Shown piece after piece: positions 22,339 through 33,878 of a DNA stretch of 64,000 nt. The stretch is from the NCBI GenBank assembly GCA_022560025.1, contig JAFISE010000022.1, forward strand, positions 186,001 to 250,000, written 5' to 3'. The number at the start of each line of letters is the position of its first letter. The first letter of the stretch is position 1. The position numbers and the translations under genes are program-made. The notes beneath the pieces are model-generated. The model was not told the origin of the DNA, made no database searches, and saw only the letters and a list, made by a program, of their open reading frames with translations. This DNA is from Stagonosporopsis chrysanthemi (Eukaryota; Ascomycota; Dothideomycetes; Pleosporales; Didymellaceae).

Positions 22339-22945
22339 CTACAAAGCCTGTAAGATCTCTAGGTGACTTGCTGCATCATCCTCAGCGCAACGCTGATGGG
22401 GCGTGAAGCTTCCTGTTGCAACATCTACCAACATGTCCAAGAGTATCGCATCGTGATATACTATATTCTGCTGTCTGGAATTCCCTTGATAATAGATGAG
22501 GCATAACTTGAAGTGTTATACGAATCGAGCAAACTCACTTAATGGAATGCGGTGGATAGCATGTGCGGCAACGTTCCAAAGGAACTTGCGACTGCTGAAA
22601 AGTTCCTCGATCCTCAACAACAGGTCCCATGGCGTAAGTGGTGACGATTTTGTCCGAAGGCTTGTAGACCATGAAGCACCACTGCGTCTGCTTCTGATCA
22701 TCGTGCACCTCGCGAATCCAGATGCCTAGCTCCCCTCTTTGAAAGGTGGCAGTGAGGCGGTCTTGCGCCAACTTTAAGTCAACAAATTCCGCAACGCTTT
22801 CAATACATCCCAATGCCAGTGAGTGGCGTGGTATTGAACCCCCGCAACTGTCAAAAACCAGGTTTCCAGAACAGATATTAACGTCAACAAAACACAGCTG
22901 TCTGAGCCATGTGGGATGAAAGGCTTGAGATGACTCACACGCACT
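22339..22945 (-). CDS. Uncertain small gene, partial model (5' exon not found)
   Basis: An open frame on the minus strand runs from a stop at 22946 to 22539 with protein-like composition (LVFDSCGGSIPRHSL, then GELGIWIREVHDDQKQTQWC). It ends at a textbook donor, GTGAGT (22538). Splicing out 22475-22538 (acceptor ATTCCAG) keeps the frame and adds about 45 codons (VYHDAILLDMLVDVATGSF and on) to a TAG at 22339. No ATG lies in frame upstream, so a first exon must be elsewhere, possibly near 22970-23010. Cysteines recur (about six), so a small secreted protein is possible. No family is recognised. Confidence 0.3.
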
Positions 22946-23538
22946 CTATGTAAGCCTTCTACATATTTATCGTCAAGTACATCCCAAAGAAGGACAAGAT
23001 TCGGCGCAGATCCAGCTAGAGGCTAGAGGCTGGAGTTAAAGAAGTGTGTATGTGAATTCCAATTGCTGAGCGTAATACAATCATACTCTCAGGTGGAACA
23101 GAATCGTGTGAAAGACTTTGACTTCTGGGTCCACGTGTCGAAGTATGACTTTCGATCTGCGCTCCGGTCGATACCTGGTTCTCGTTGCTTCCGCCATGGT
23201 GCGAGCTGTATGCTAGTGATACATAACCTAGATCTTACGACATACAGACTCCTACAGAAGTCACTTCGACGTCATATGCCGCTGCTTCTCTGGCTCGCAC
23301 TACCTAAATCCAGCCGTGGAAGGAGTTCCTGCGGGATTTGAGTATTTGGAAGGTGTACTCTTATCGCTTCCTTGCAACTTTGACTTGTTCCTGCATCATA
23401 TGAAGGAAGCAGGCGCACTAAGACGATGAAAATCAACACAGTTTCACGGCAGTTTTCCACTTCCAGTCTCTATCCATTCATTCACAATTAACAGTTTTAC
23501 AAACATATCACACCACGACGGTACCCTACACATCTACT
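22946..23538. other. Intergenic
   Basis: About 590 bp without a supported gene. It may contain a missing first exon of the minus-strand model just downstream. The last 60 bases before 23539 look like a C/A-rich leader. Confidence 0.4.
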
Positions 23539-23988
23539 ATGGCGCAGCCAAGCCCTCAAGTCAACCTCCCCAAGGACACAAAGGTCGAAGCCGCCGCAGC
23601 ATCCCGAAACAATGCAAATCTCCGCGACAGTGGGCACAGTACGAGTGGCAGGGATGAAATTGGCGCCGACGGTCCCCGTCTACGAAGGAGGTTCAACGCA
23701 GACCGCAACTCGAGCAGACAGAAGAGAAGCCACGAAAGCGATGATCGTCAAACTCCACCATTCAAGAGAATCACTTGCAGATTCCGTGGTCGAACCGTAC
23801 GCAGACACGGTCTTGTCATTAGAGAACGCGATGTGCTTCTTGACGAACATCAGAGTGAACATCATCGGTCGGTAGACAATGATGAGCATCCAAAGAAGGT
23901 TCGAAGCATGCTCAACGAAGTCTGCGACTGTGTGTCGGACCATACGAAGTGGATTGGGGTTCGTGGCATGTGTGATAGGAGATGCTGA
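23539..23988 (+). CDS. Hypothetical basic protein, 149 aa (frame uncertain)
   Basis: The ATG at 23539 opens a 149-residue frame, MAQPSPQVNLPKDTKVEAAA and on. It becomes Arg/His/Asp-rich, disordered and Cys-poor except at the end (VCDCVSDHTKW). No domain is recognised. The overlapping +1 frame (23612-23875) contains a more protein-like stretch (SLADSVVEPYADTVLSLENA), and the opposite strand also has a hydrophobic open frame (23680-23943). The true structure may therefore include a splice between frames. The N-terminal 40 residues are the most credible part. Confidence 0.3.
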   Translation: MAQPSPQVNLPKDTKVEAAAASRNNANLRDSGHSTSGRDEIGADGPRLRRRFNADRNSSRQKRSHESDDRQTPPFKRITCRFRGRTVRRHGLVIRERDVLLDEHQSEHHRSVDNDEHPKKVRSMLNEVCDCVSDHTKWIGVRGMCDRRC

Positions 23989-24065
23989 TACGGTCTTTGG
24001 CTCTTGCGTAGCCCTTAATGATACTTATATACATTGTGGTGCTCTATTGCAGCCTACTTCTACGC

Positions 24066-24992
24066 TCAAAGCTTCGCCTTGACTGGTGCAAACGTAGTGC
24101 CTTGTGCACCTCCCAGTGCCTCAACAAGCTCATCTGTCTTCTCCAGCAGCCAAGTGCACCCTTCGTCGCTCGCCAACCACTTGATCGCCTCCTCTGACCC
24201 GGCAGCCGGCTCGTCCCTCCAACTCCCATCGCCCAATGCTTTCCTCAACCCAAAAACGTGACTCAACACCTGCGGCCCGACACCCTGCTGTGCCCTCAAG
24301 CATGTGATCGCGATCAAACTGGTGGTAATACGTCCCACAGTCGCGCCAGTTGAGCGCTCAGGATCAGTAAACAAGCCACCATACTCATTGTTGATAATGA
24401 AAACAGGCAGATCAGGGTGCGCTTCGCCCAGCTTCGCCTCGAGCTTCTCGTTCAGCGGCTTGTAGATCTTGTCCCATAGCGCGCGACCGCGCTGGTTGAT
24501 CTGCTCGACGTTCGAGGGGTCGGGGTAGCGCGTCGGCGTCGTGTTGAGGCGTGTGTAAATATCCTGGGGTAGCGCAGCGCGGAAGGCGTTCAGCATGTTG
24601 ATTGTGCGTGGGATCTGTTATACATCAGCCCTGCCATTACATCACATTCACGTAGCCATTGGGCAAGGGACGAGCTGTGGGCAACATACGCCGTTGAACC
24701 CAATGCACTTCAGCGCAACCTCGCGCATAAACTCAGCAGTCTGAACACTTTCTTCTACTTTCTTCCCCTGGGTACTGCTGTGGAACAGCGCCTCCATGCT
24801 CTCAGGCGAATTTAGCGTCATGGTCGCTGCTGTGCTGACGGCGAGCCATGACGGCCGCCCGAGCTGTCGGTCTGTCGCTTCCTGCTCGATCTTCTTGAAG
24901 ACGTTTTGCACGTTTCGTGGCGCGGGGAGAGGGCCGGGCCGTGCGTGCGCGGCGTTTATGAGTTGCTTGAGCGCTGGGGAGAGCTTGGACAT
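24066..24992 (-). CDS. Carboxymuconolactone decarboxylase/AhpD-like protein, 283 aa (2 exons)
   Basis: Exon 1 is 24992-24690 and exon 2 is 24614-24066, joined by a 75-nt intron (GTATGT...TAACAG) in phase 0. The splice creates ALKCIGFNGIPRTINMLNAF, the core helix block of fungal AhpD-like proteins. Other recognisable stretches are RPSWLAVSTAATMTLNSPES, PVFIINNEYGGLFTDPE and RITTSLIAITCLRAQQGVGP. In bacteria the family includes gamma-carboxymuconolactone decarboxylase and AhpD peroxidase partners. The usual CxxC active-site pair of AhpD is not seen here, so a decarboxylase-like or non-redox role is more likely. The specific substrate is unknown. No targeting signal is evident. Confidence 0.75.
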
Positions 24993-26737
24993 GTCGGGCG
25001 ATGGATCCTATCGCAAAGTCCTCGAGGGATGCGGTTGTTGTAGATGAGAGGAGGAAGAGGATGGCGCAAGCTGTAGGAGGAGGTTCGAGGATCTGCTAAT
25101 ATTTGTGGAGAAGCTGTTGTGTCGGGCGCACATCAATTGGCGAGCGGTGTTGTTAGTTGTGAATGTCGTATGACGCCAGAGCTTCGCGCCGATGTTCCGA
25201 GGTTCGTCGGAGTTTAGATCTATCGCCGAGCCCGGGTGGTGCTCCGACCTTCCATCTCTCTGAATACTCGTTCCATCGTTCTATCTTAAATTCTGGCTCG
25301 AGATTTGCTACGAGCTTGGAATGAAGTTGGTCATTGCCGAGAGATCCATTTTCGATGCGCGGTAGTCATTCCAGCATCTGGGCTCCTGGTCTCGCTGCCA
25401 TCCGAAACTTGCTCCGTCCATACAGCGTTGCAGCGGCTCGACTCCTCGCCATGTCAAGGTTGCTGCGGTGTAATGCGCGTGCCATGCGCACACAATCAAA
25501 AGATTCTCATTACTTGTTTCAAGGTTGAACTGTCGACAACAGCAACACAACCTCATTCCACTAGGCCATGATGGGTCAGACCACCGCCAATCCCGGCTTG
25601 TCGGCGTTCAAGTCACTTTGACATATGCGTGCTCTTCGACGTGTGAACTGTCATGTCGCAGTGGGCCATATCGACTCCCCCACCTTGGATCCAACTTGCG
25701 GGCGAGGCTAGCCTGGGAGCTCAGTAATGGCTACTTCATCTTTTGTAAAGACAGGGCACGGTTGCTGACATGAGCACAGAGCTTGAACGAATTTTTAAGG
25801 CCATGGGACTGTGAATAATCTAGGAGCGCGTACACGCCCCCGGCAAACCATCTAACGATTCATTGTCCGCACTTCTGCTTGTACAGTCGTCGTTCCCGCT
25901 TTCCTGAAAACGCCCAGAGTTCAGAATTTGATTTCGGTCTGTCGATTTTCAGAACCTTCATTTATGTCTCGAAGCAGCTGAGGTGAGTGCGCGGTGATTG
26001 GCGCCTGGAGCGAGGGACGAAAATGAAAGAGCAGGGTATTGTCCAGTGTATTTGTGTCCAACTTATGACTTGACAGGACGCGCAATCTCACCTACTTCAA
26101 AGACTGCACATGGATGACAGTCTCTGGACTGCAAAGTACAAGCAAGGAGCCACTGCCAACGTAGAAAAAGTTGCACTGCAGACGGCTCCACTTCTTGACA
26201 CTCCACGTGGGTGTGGTAAGATTAAGCACCCGCGGCCAGTGCTTGGATGATTGGCAGACGCAGGACCAGCGTCATTCATGCAATGGTCGCTTACACGTAC
26301 ACGCGCCTCTAGCATCTTCCTGGGTCATTACCTTTGTCCTACCTACCATTGCAAAATAGCTCGCTTGTTCCAGACTCACCAATCTGCTCCACAGTTCTCT
26401 CGTCACGCTAAATGTGGAAACTCTCCACGAATTATAGCCATGATCCTTCTGCAAATTGTTGCGCTTATGGCATCGTGTATATGTGAGTGTCCCGCGTCCA
26501 TGGGCCTCACGTTGGTAAATCCCGCAACTAACTACATCAGGCTGAAACCGCCCATGAGCCATTTTCTATTGTCTTTGCCACAACAAACAGGCAGATACAC
26601 ATTCCTTGAATTACTCGAGGCATTTACAAAGCGTGACACGACGGGAGACGTAGAGATAAGCCGGCCATGCTCTTATAGTGGGCGACTGCGCGATTTACCA
26701 CCCGCCCTTGCAGCATCTCCAGCTGTACGGATCTGCC
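24993..26737. other. Long intergenic region upstream of the potassium transporter
   Basis: These 1.74 kb lie between two divergent genes. Several frames of 60-180 codons occur (for example 25308-25556 minus and 26251-26805 plus), but none has conserved-looking blocks, coherent splice sites or good codon character. Long promoters are common for regulated ion transporters, so part of this is probably HAK regulatory sequence and 5' leader. Confidence 0.45.
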
Positions 26738-29347
26738 ATGGACACTGCCATTCAATTTGCAGAGCAGACAGCGCCCATTCCCCAAAATCACGCATCTTCA
26801 CATAAAGCCATTGGTGGAGTGGTGCGCCTGCGTTCTCGCACGCAGTCAATTGGCCACAGAGGATCGATAGACCTCACCAAACCAGGGGAATACGACGATG
26901 CCGAAGACGAGGATGCAGGATTACGAAATGAAGCAGACTATAAGCGCAGCCAGGTAAACACGGCGGTGTAACAGATTGCGAATAGGTCGCCTGCAGGCTG
27001 ACAAAGTGACTACAGGTCTTCAGCATTGGTCAAACCTTTGTGCTTGCATACCAATCTATTGGTGTCATCTATGGTGATATCGGCACGTCACCTCTATACG
27101 TCTTCTCTTCCACGTTCACAGAAGCGCCTAGCCGCATCGACCTGCTCGGCGCACTTTCGCTTGTGCTGTGGTCCATTACTTTGATGGTCACAGTCAAGTA
27201 CATTATCATTGTCTTACGCGCGGATAACGATGGCGAGGGCGGTACCTTCAGCACGTATTCGCTTCTTTCAAAATATGTCAGTTTCCGGTATTCTCAAAAC
27301 ACGATCTCATTGCTGATGTACTCTAGGCGAACATATCCAACAGAGACCCACGCGAGGAGTCGCTCGTTCGTAGGTCAGCCCACGATCGAACGGGACATCT
27401 GAACTGATTGTCTCAGGTATGCAAAGGCATGACACCAACGAACTAGCTCGATCCACCAAGAACATCCGATCCGGCATTGAGAACTCTCGATTCTTCCGCA
27501 ATCTTCTCAAAGCCATTGGAGTGCTGGCAGTCTCCATGGTTATGGCTGACGGTGTCCTGACTCCGGCCCAGTCTGTGCTAGGCGCTGTGCAAGGCTTGAG
27601 CGTGGTAAAGTCAGACATCGACAAGTCAACTATCGTAGGCGTTACCTGCGCAATACTGATTCTGCTGTTTGTGGTACAGCCTCTGGGCATCTCAAAGCTT
27701 ACCATGGTCTTCTCACCTGTTATTATGGTGTGGTTGCTTCTCAACGCTGGATTTGGAGTCTATAACCTCGCCAGGTACAGTCACCACATTCTTTCTGCAA
27801 CGATCACTAACAGCATAGGTACGACTACGCGGTACTGAAGGCATTCAACCCGTACTATGCTTTCGAATACCTGATACGAAATGGATATCATGGTTGGAGA
27901 AGCTTAGGTGGCATACTGTTGTCTTTCACAGGAGTAGAGGCTCTCTTTGCTGACATTGGTGCCTTCAGTCGCCGTGCGATCCAACTCAGCTGGCTGGGCT
28001 ACGGCTTCCCATGCCTCTTGCTCGCATACGGCGGTCAAGCTGCGTACATCAGCGAACACCCTGACGCATACTCCAACCCCTTCTTCAATGCTGCTCCTCA
28101 AGGTTGGCTGATCTTTTCGCTGATTGTGGCCATTGGTGCCGCTATTGTAGCCTCGCAGGCCATGATAACAGCGACTTTTCAAGTAAGTTTGCCTTACAGT
28201 TGCACATCCATAAGTTCCTGACGTTCGGAAGCTCCTTGCCCAGATCATGAAGCTTTCGTACTTCCCGCAGATCCGTGTTGTTCACACGTCGACAACTTAT
28301 CATGGACAGCTGTACGTGCCAGCCGTCAATTGGCTGTTGATGGTAGGAACAGTGCTGGTCGCCGCTATCTACAACAACACCACGTCTTTGGGCAATGCGT
28401 ACGGCGTGTGCGTCATGTTCGTCACCTTCTTCGACACATGCATGGTGACTCTGGTGGCAATTCTGGTCTGGCGAATCAAGCCGTACTTCATCTTCTTGCC
28501 AGCGCTGACCATTGCCTCTCTGGATGGAGCTTATCTGTCATCTGCACTTACCAAAGTGCCGGATGGCGCATGGTTCACCATTCTTCTTGCTTCGCTGCTT
28601 GCCTCAATTTTCATACTCTGGCGATTTGGCAAAGAAAACCAGTGGTTCGCGGAGGCCAGCGACCGATTTCCCACTACACATTTCGTCAAGACTCGCCCTG
28701 ACGGACATTTGCAACTTACCGAGCGCTTTGGCAGTGAGCTTGTTGGATCTATGCAAGGATTTGGCATCTTCTTTGATAAAGCTGGTGAGACGACACCTAT
28801 CGTGTTCAATCAGTTCATCCGCAAGCTTGTTGCGGCGCCCTCAGTCATTATATTCTTTCATCTGCGACCTCTGGACCAGCCTTTTGTCGAGCCCGAGAAT
28901 CGATACAGTGTTTCGCGCCTGGCAATACCCCACTGCTACCGTCTTGTTGTAAGACACGGTTACATGGACGAGGTCATAACGCCCAACCTTGCCACCCTTA
29001 TCTATGAGAAGGTCCGCGATCATATCGTGCAACGCGCTTTGGATCGAGAAGGAGAAAAGGTCCCCGTGGCTTCAGCTAGCGGCATTGAGGGATCTGAGCA
29101 AGATGTCGCCTCATCACGCAATTCAACAACTTCGTCTCGCCTCGAAGCGCTGGAGCATGCCTACAACCATAAGGTGCTCTACATTATGGGCAAGGAGCAG
29201 ATGAAGATAATATCCGGCACAAACATTGTGCGTCGATTCTTTCTTCACATCTTTTTGTTCATTCGCGAAAACACAAGGACGAAGATTGCAAGCTTGGACA
29301 TCCCCATGGACAAGGTGATCGAAGTTGGGTTTGTGAAGGACATCTAG
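26738..29347 (+). CDS. hak1: HAK-family high-affinity potassium transporter, 785 aa (6 exons)
   Basis: Exons are 26738-26953, 27016-27276, 27327-27369, 27417-27774, 27819-28182 and 28232-29347. Each junction (for example GTAAAC...TACAG, GTAGGT...TCTCAG, GTAAGT...GGAAG) keeps the frame and rebuilds family blocks. After a hydrophilic 75-residue N-terminus come AYQSIGVIYGDIGTSPLYVF (the GDIGTSPLY signature), SLVLWSITLMVTVKYIIIVL, GEGGTFSTYSLL, MADGVLTPAQSVLGAVQGL, FTGVEALFADIGAFSRRAIQ and MKLSYFPQIRVVHTSTTYHGQ. Further membrane helices and a cytoplasmic C-terminal domain follow (MQGFGIFFDKAGETTPIVFN). It probably spans the plasma membrane about 12 times and takes up K+ with H+ symport. Exon 3 is only 43 nt. 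The length fits fungal HAK proteins. Confidence 0.93.
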
Positions 29348-30163
29348 GTGATAGGTCACGTGCATTAAGATTCTATTCATTTGCTACGAAAGCACAACTA
29401 CCGTCAAAAGCATGAGCTTGCTTCATGATCCTGGAGCACATACTTCCGGCTTGTAAAGAGCCCACGCGTGAACCCACATAGAGAAACTCCAAACACGACA
29501 GCCCCAGTCCCTGGATACACCCAAATCGTCCAATCCAGCCGCCAAAACATTGCAAATCATCCGATAGGCAGACTGGCGTCAAGTGAACGAAGAATATATC
29601 ATATGCTTCAGGCTTTGCTCTCCACACACAATGCACATATCCATCTTATCCTCGTTTTCAGCGTGAAATTCTCTGAGCCAGACGCACTCATGAGCTATCC
29701 AACTGTCAACATTGCATCACATACAATAGCCCACCACACCGCTACTGCCAACGCCATCTTGTCCGGCGCTTGAGTCCGCATCCCAGAGAAGCTTAGCCGT
29801 GAGGCAAACCAACTTAGCCATCTGCGGTGAGCATTGGTTGGAATTTCTGTGGTGAAGGATGACAAAAACGCCGATCAATCCGCATTTGAACGCTGGATGA
29901 GTATCAGAAATGAATAGAGGATATACCACCTTGACGGAGACGCGTGTGATTGAAGATATGAACAGATCAAGCTCCGTGTCTTGAGCACACATGATCGCAA
30001 ACATCGTTCGCGCAAGCTAGGTGCTATCCTGACCCGCTTTCACTCTCACGCTCACGTTGGATTACTAACACAGGTGGCGAAAACTCTGCTCCAGCAACAT
30101 CGCAATTCGCCTTGACATTGCGCGCCCTGTTCACCACACTGCCAACTTCGTTGAACACCAGTG
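29348..30163. other. Intergenic downstream of HAK
   Basis: 816 bp with the HAK 3' flank and the 5' flank of the next plus-strand gene. Short frames on both strands lack coding character. No RNA gene was recognised. Confidence 0.45.
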
Positions 30164-30829
30164 ATGGCTCAACGCTCCAAACCCCGCGCAGGAATCAGCA
30201 GAACGACGCGTCAACGAAGGGCCTGGTATGCGCAACTTCCGAACCGTAAGAAAGAAGAACCCGCACAGTCCAGCGAGCAGTGGGTCGGCTCTTCGCTTCT
30301 AACCGCCATGGACCGCATGGAGGCGCATGTGGAAGAACTGCTCAAAACAGACGCAGTCCCGGTCCAAGAACCAGCGCCTCAAGCTACCATATCTGTCGCA
30401 GATACACCAGCCGTTCGAGCGCTTATCAAGCAGGAAGTCAACCGCCGTCTGGAAGAGAAAATCAACAACATGGTCATCACCGCCCGTCTAGACCGAGTGG
30501 AGTCCGCGCAGAAACTTGATCGCAAAAATATCGACACCCTCCAGACTTGCTACGATGGCGAGCGCCGCACTCTCGATGACCTGGATGCTCTGCATCGTCA
30601 CGAGCATCTGCTGAACTTGGCCTTGGTCGAACGCTTGTTCGAAACTCCAACGCTTGAAGGTCTCGGTGATCCAGATGCACTGTTCGAGGAGACAACATTT
30701 GGCTTACAAGGTACGGACAGTGTTAACTCGATGCTAGTGTCCTGTGTTGAGAAGCTGGTGCTCAAGGTAGAGATATTAGAGAGGAAGGTGGAGGCCATGG
30801 AGAGGTTCATGGTGAAGACGGAGGAGTAG
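30164..30829 (+). CDS. Hypothetical coiled-coil protein, 221 aa
   Basis: A single-exon frame from an ATG at 30164. The basic N-terminus is MAQRSKPRAGISRTTRQRRA. An amphipathic helical region follows at 45-70 (LLTAMDRMEAHVEELLKTDA), then helices at 90-130, and a C-terminal leucine-heptad coil (CVEKLVLKVEILERKVEAME). It resembles small fungus-specific coiled-coil proteins, but I do not recognise a named family. It does not share the head-domain blocks of the three-member family at 2-15 kb. Coding is likely because the frame is clean and the heptad pattern strong. Confidence 0.6.
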   Translation: MAQRSKPRAGISRTTRQRRAWYAQLPNRKKEEPAQSSEQWVGSSLLTAMDRMEAHVEELLKTDAVPVQEPAPQATISVADTPAVRALIKQEVNRRLEEKINNMVITARLDRVESAQKLDRKNIDTLQTCYDGERRTLDDLDALHRHEHLLNLALVERLFETPTLEGLGDPDALFEETTFGLQGTDSVNSMLVSCVEKLVLKVEILERKVEAMERFMVKTEE

Positions 30830-31247
30830 CCGTGCAACTGAGGGCTCTTGGCTAGATCTTTTCGGAATCTACACAATAGCAGGACGGTCGCAAGCATGAT
30901 CATTGTACCGAATTTTCTCTACGTAAATCTAATGATAAAGTGGGATGTCCAGCCGCTTTAGAAAGCTACCTGAGTACACATCCAGACGGCCCATTAAGAT
31001 AGATATTAAACAAAGTACCGAGTAAGCACCTACATCGTCAGAGTTTGTCTGTATTTCTCGCGGCCTTAAAATGATCACCATACGCATATGATCCGCGTTT
31101 GGCGTGCGGCTACGCAGCATACGGCCTAGCTTGCTGCTGCCTGGAATATCTCTCCAGGGCTGCTCTTCTCACATAACTCAAGTGTCCTTCCATTTGCCCA
31201 CTAAATTTGCAGCGCACGCTTGTCAAAAACTCAACTGTATTATCGAT
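30830..31247. other. Intergenic
   Basis: About 420 bp between two plus-strand genes. The upstream extension of the IAH1 frame (from 31104) has no family character and is taken as 5' leader. Confidence 0.45.
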
Positions 31248-32144
31248 ATGTCCACAGACGCACAGAACCCGCAGTTTGTTCTCTTCGGTGACTCACTCAC
31301 CGAGTGGGCTTTCGAGGAGCACAATGCAGGTTTCGGGTGGTTTCTAGAACAAAAATACCGAGACAGAGTCGACATAAAATGTGAAGGTTTGTAGTTCCCA
31401 CATCTAATACATGCAGCTGGATTTCTTGACTAACACAAGCGCAGCTCGAGCGGGGTAAGCGGCAATCATAGGAAGGAACACACAGTGATCATTGATTTGA
31501 AACTTAGTTTCACTTCCAGCGACCTCCTCCCAGACTTCGATCGCATCATCACCCAAGCTATAGCTCCCGGCGCCCCTAAGACCCTTCTCTTCACCATCCT
31601 CTTAGGTGCAAACGATGCCTGCTTCTTTGGTGAAGAGGAATATGTCCCTCTGTTGCAGTTCGAGGCAAACATCCGTAAATTCGTTGACACTATACTCGGC
31701 CACGATAATTTGCGTGACGCCAACATCGTGCTGATAACGCCACCGCCCATCAACATCCTAAGTCCTTTCGCCGAAGACATGGATGAAGAGGAGATGGAAG
31801 AGTCGAACGAAGAAGAAAGGAAGCTGCAGGGATACAGAACGTTCATCAACAAGAAGAGATATGCAGAGCGGATTATGCAGATTGCGAGTGAGTATGAGGG
31901 GACAGGCCGCGTGATTGGGCTGGACTTTTGGGGAGATTTAATAAAGACAAGACTGTCTGAGACTGGAGATGAGTATGACGAGGATGTGTTACCAGGGTGC
32001 GGGTTATATGGATCGAAAGATTTTGGAGAAGGGTACTTCACTGATGGGCTGCATCTGGACAAGAAAGGATATAACGTACTATCTCGTAGCTTGTACAAGG
32101 GGATGGTCGCGCACTGGCCGCAATTGACACCAGGTCTCTTGTAA
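31248..32144 (+). CDS. IAH1: SGNH-hydrolase esterase, IAH1-like, 261 aa (3 exons with a 10-nt middle exon)
   Basis: Exon 1 is 31248-31386, exon 2 is 31445-31454 and exon 3 is 31508-32144. The SGNH nucleophile block is FVLFGDSLTEWAFEE (GDS at 14-16). Block III is LLFTILLGANDACFF (GxND), and the catalytic Asp/His block is FTDGLHLDKKGYNVLS near the C-terminus. PPPINILSPFAED is typical of isoamyl acetate-hydrolysing esterases, which cleave short-chain acetate esters. The middle exon (CTCGAGCGGG) is needed to join phase 1 to phase 2. Its donor (GTAAGC) and acceptors (GCGCAG upstream, ACTTAG downstream) are normal; a 4-nt version using the AG at 31450 would also keep frame. The 3' end is convergent with TAP42, 77 bp apart. 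Confidence 0.88.
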
Positions 32145-32221
32145 AGGGCGCCTTGGTTGACAGGAGTGCCGTTGAACATTGAATGTTATTTGTGGGTATC
32201 TTATGAAAATTCGAGCAGTAC

Positions 32222-33395
32222 TCAGCCTCGATTGAGAGTGTTTCCAGAGCCCTTCGGGTTTTCTTCAACATACTCATCCCATGCGCGTGCCTTCATGGTC
32301 TCCGCATCTGCTGCATCGAAATCGTCCTCGTTAGGCTCAGGACGAATCTCAGACTGTGGGCCTCCACCCTCGATAATGCCGCCACGGCGCTTCTCTTCTT
32401 CCAGGTACTCATCGATAGTCATAGTTGGGAGGCTGTGATCCGGTCGGAAGACATTCTTTTTGAGCGTCTGGCGGGTGTCCAGAAGTGTGAATGGGCGCAT
32501 TGGCTTGCCATCACTGCTGAGGATAGGCCCGGAATATCTCAGACCACCAACTTGGCCATCAAGCCGTTCGGAGTAGCCATCCTTATCCCTGCCGTCTTCA
32601 CGGCCGTCTTGTGGGCGTGCATGCTGGCCGGTGGGGAGTGGAGGTGGCGCTAGTGAAAGGATGTGCAGTTCTTGAGCAAGAGACTCCAGCGACTGGTATG
32701 TTTGGTGGACCATAAATGAAATGTTAGTTAAGTTGAGGTCTCGGACAACTTGATCGTCCTGTTCTGCAAGTTTAGGATTTTGCCTCAGATACTGCGAATG
32801 CACATTAGCGATGTCCCAACGCGCTGTTGCAGCACAACGTACTTCAAGCTTCTGCTTCAGCCCTTTCTCTTCCCTAAACCTTGCAATTTTTACATCTCTC
32901 CTCGCGGCGGCATCTTTCGTGCTTACTGTTGAGAAGTTCTGCTTATCTTCTTTGTAGGACTCAAAGAGCTTTGCGTCACTTTTACTCAGCATGTCGTACG
33001 AGTCCAAGAGCTTCAGAAAGAGTTCATATCGCGTCCTTGACTGCAGAATCTGCTCCTTTCGCGCTGAAATCTCTGGAGTAAAGACCTTTTGAATGAGTTC
33101 CGCCAGATGATAATTGATGGACATGTACCTGACGTAGCTGTAAGTGGCCTGCCAAGAGAATGTCATTCCCGGTCACATACTGAATATCAGACGAAGAGAT
33201 ATCCTCCAGCGTTTCGTTAGGGCTAAACAGTGAGAAGTCCTCGGCCTTCTTCAGACATTGTACGTATGTGGCGATGGCGTTCTCGAGGTTTTCTTGGTAG
33301 GTCGGGCTGTTTGGCTCGTATGAAGATGCTAGGTCCTCACGAATCCTTTCGGCTTTCGAGAACAGGCCACGTATGCTTTGATCATCGTTTGACAT
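32222..33395 (-). CDS. TAP42: TAP42/alpha4-like PP2A regulatory protein, 373 aa (2 exons)
   Basis: Exon 1 is 33395-33181 and exon 2 is 33128-32222. The 52-nt intron (GTATGT...ACGTCAG) rejoins ETLEDISSSDIQ with YMSINYHLAEL, a conserved TAP42 helix. The all-helical N-terminal domain continues with RTRYELFLKLLDSYDMLSKS and DAAARRDVKIARFREEKGLK, the block thought to contact PP2A-type phosphatases. The C-terminus is acidic and disordered with TMTIDEYLEEEKRRGG, a family signature. TAP42 binds catalytic subunits of PP2A, PP4 and SIT4 and works downstream of TOR kinase. The length fits the family. The gene is divergent from the Dicer-like gene. Confidence 0.92.
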
Positions 33396-33878
33396 GCTGA
33401 GAGTATTGGCAGTATTAGGTGTCGAGGCGACCGATAGGAATAGCAGTCGGATCCACGTGAGTTGGCGTCGCTGACAAAGATTTCCAGCCCCGCGCTTGCC
33501 CCGCTACAGCACAACATCGCGTCTGTAGACATAACGGTCCTATTGACCTGTGTAAGCACATATAGAATACACATCTCGAACCTAGTGTAGCTACAGTAGA
33601 CTAAAATGTGTGCGGCCCAGACAGTGCTCGGGAGCGCGCCTGCTCACCGGCCGACCTTATGATCGTGGGCGCTTGCGCTGTTTGCTCCCTCCAAACAGAG
33701 CGCGTCTGTGCAAACAACAATCGGCCTACTCTCACCTGTCAACCCAGCCTCATCCTCAATCACACTTGCCTGATGGTCGAGATTCCTTTCCTTGACCACC
33801 AGCCCGATCTCTAGATCTTCACCGTGTATCCATTTGCTAGCCTCAAACTGCGCCTAACGAGACACTTGTCCACTCACA
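33396..33878. other. Shared 5' region of TAP42 and DCL1
   Basis: 483 bp between divergent start codons. No conserved element could be identified by eye. Confidence 0.5.

Noticed and set aside
26251..26805. Plus-strand frame of 184 codons upstream of HAK
   Set aside because: No conserved-looking block; composition and frame usage look random, and it overlaps the HAK start region in another frame.
31466..32179. Minus-strand frame (237 codons) opposite IAH1
   Set aside because: Ser-rich antisense shadow; the plus strand carries all SGNH blocks.
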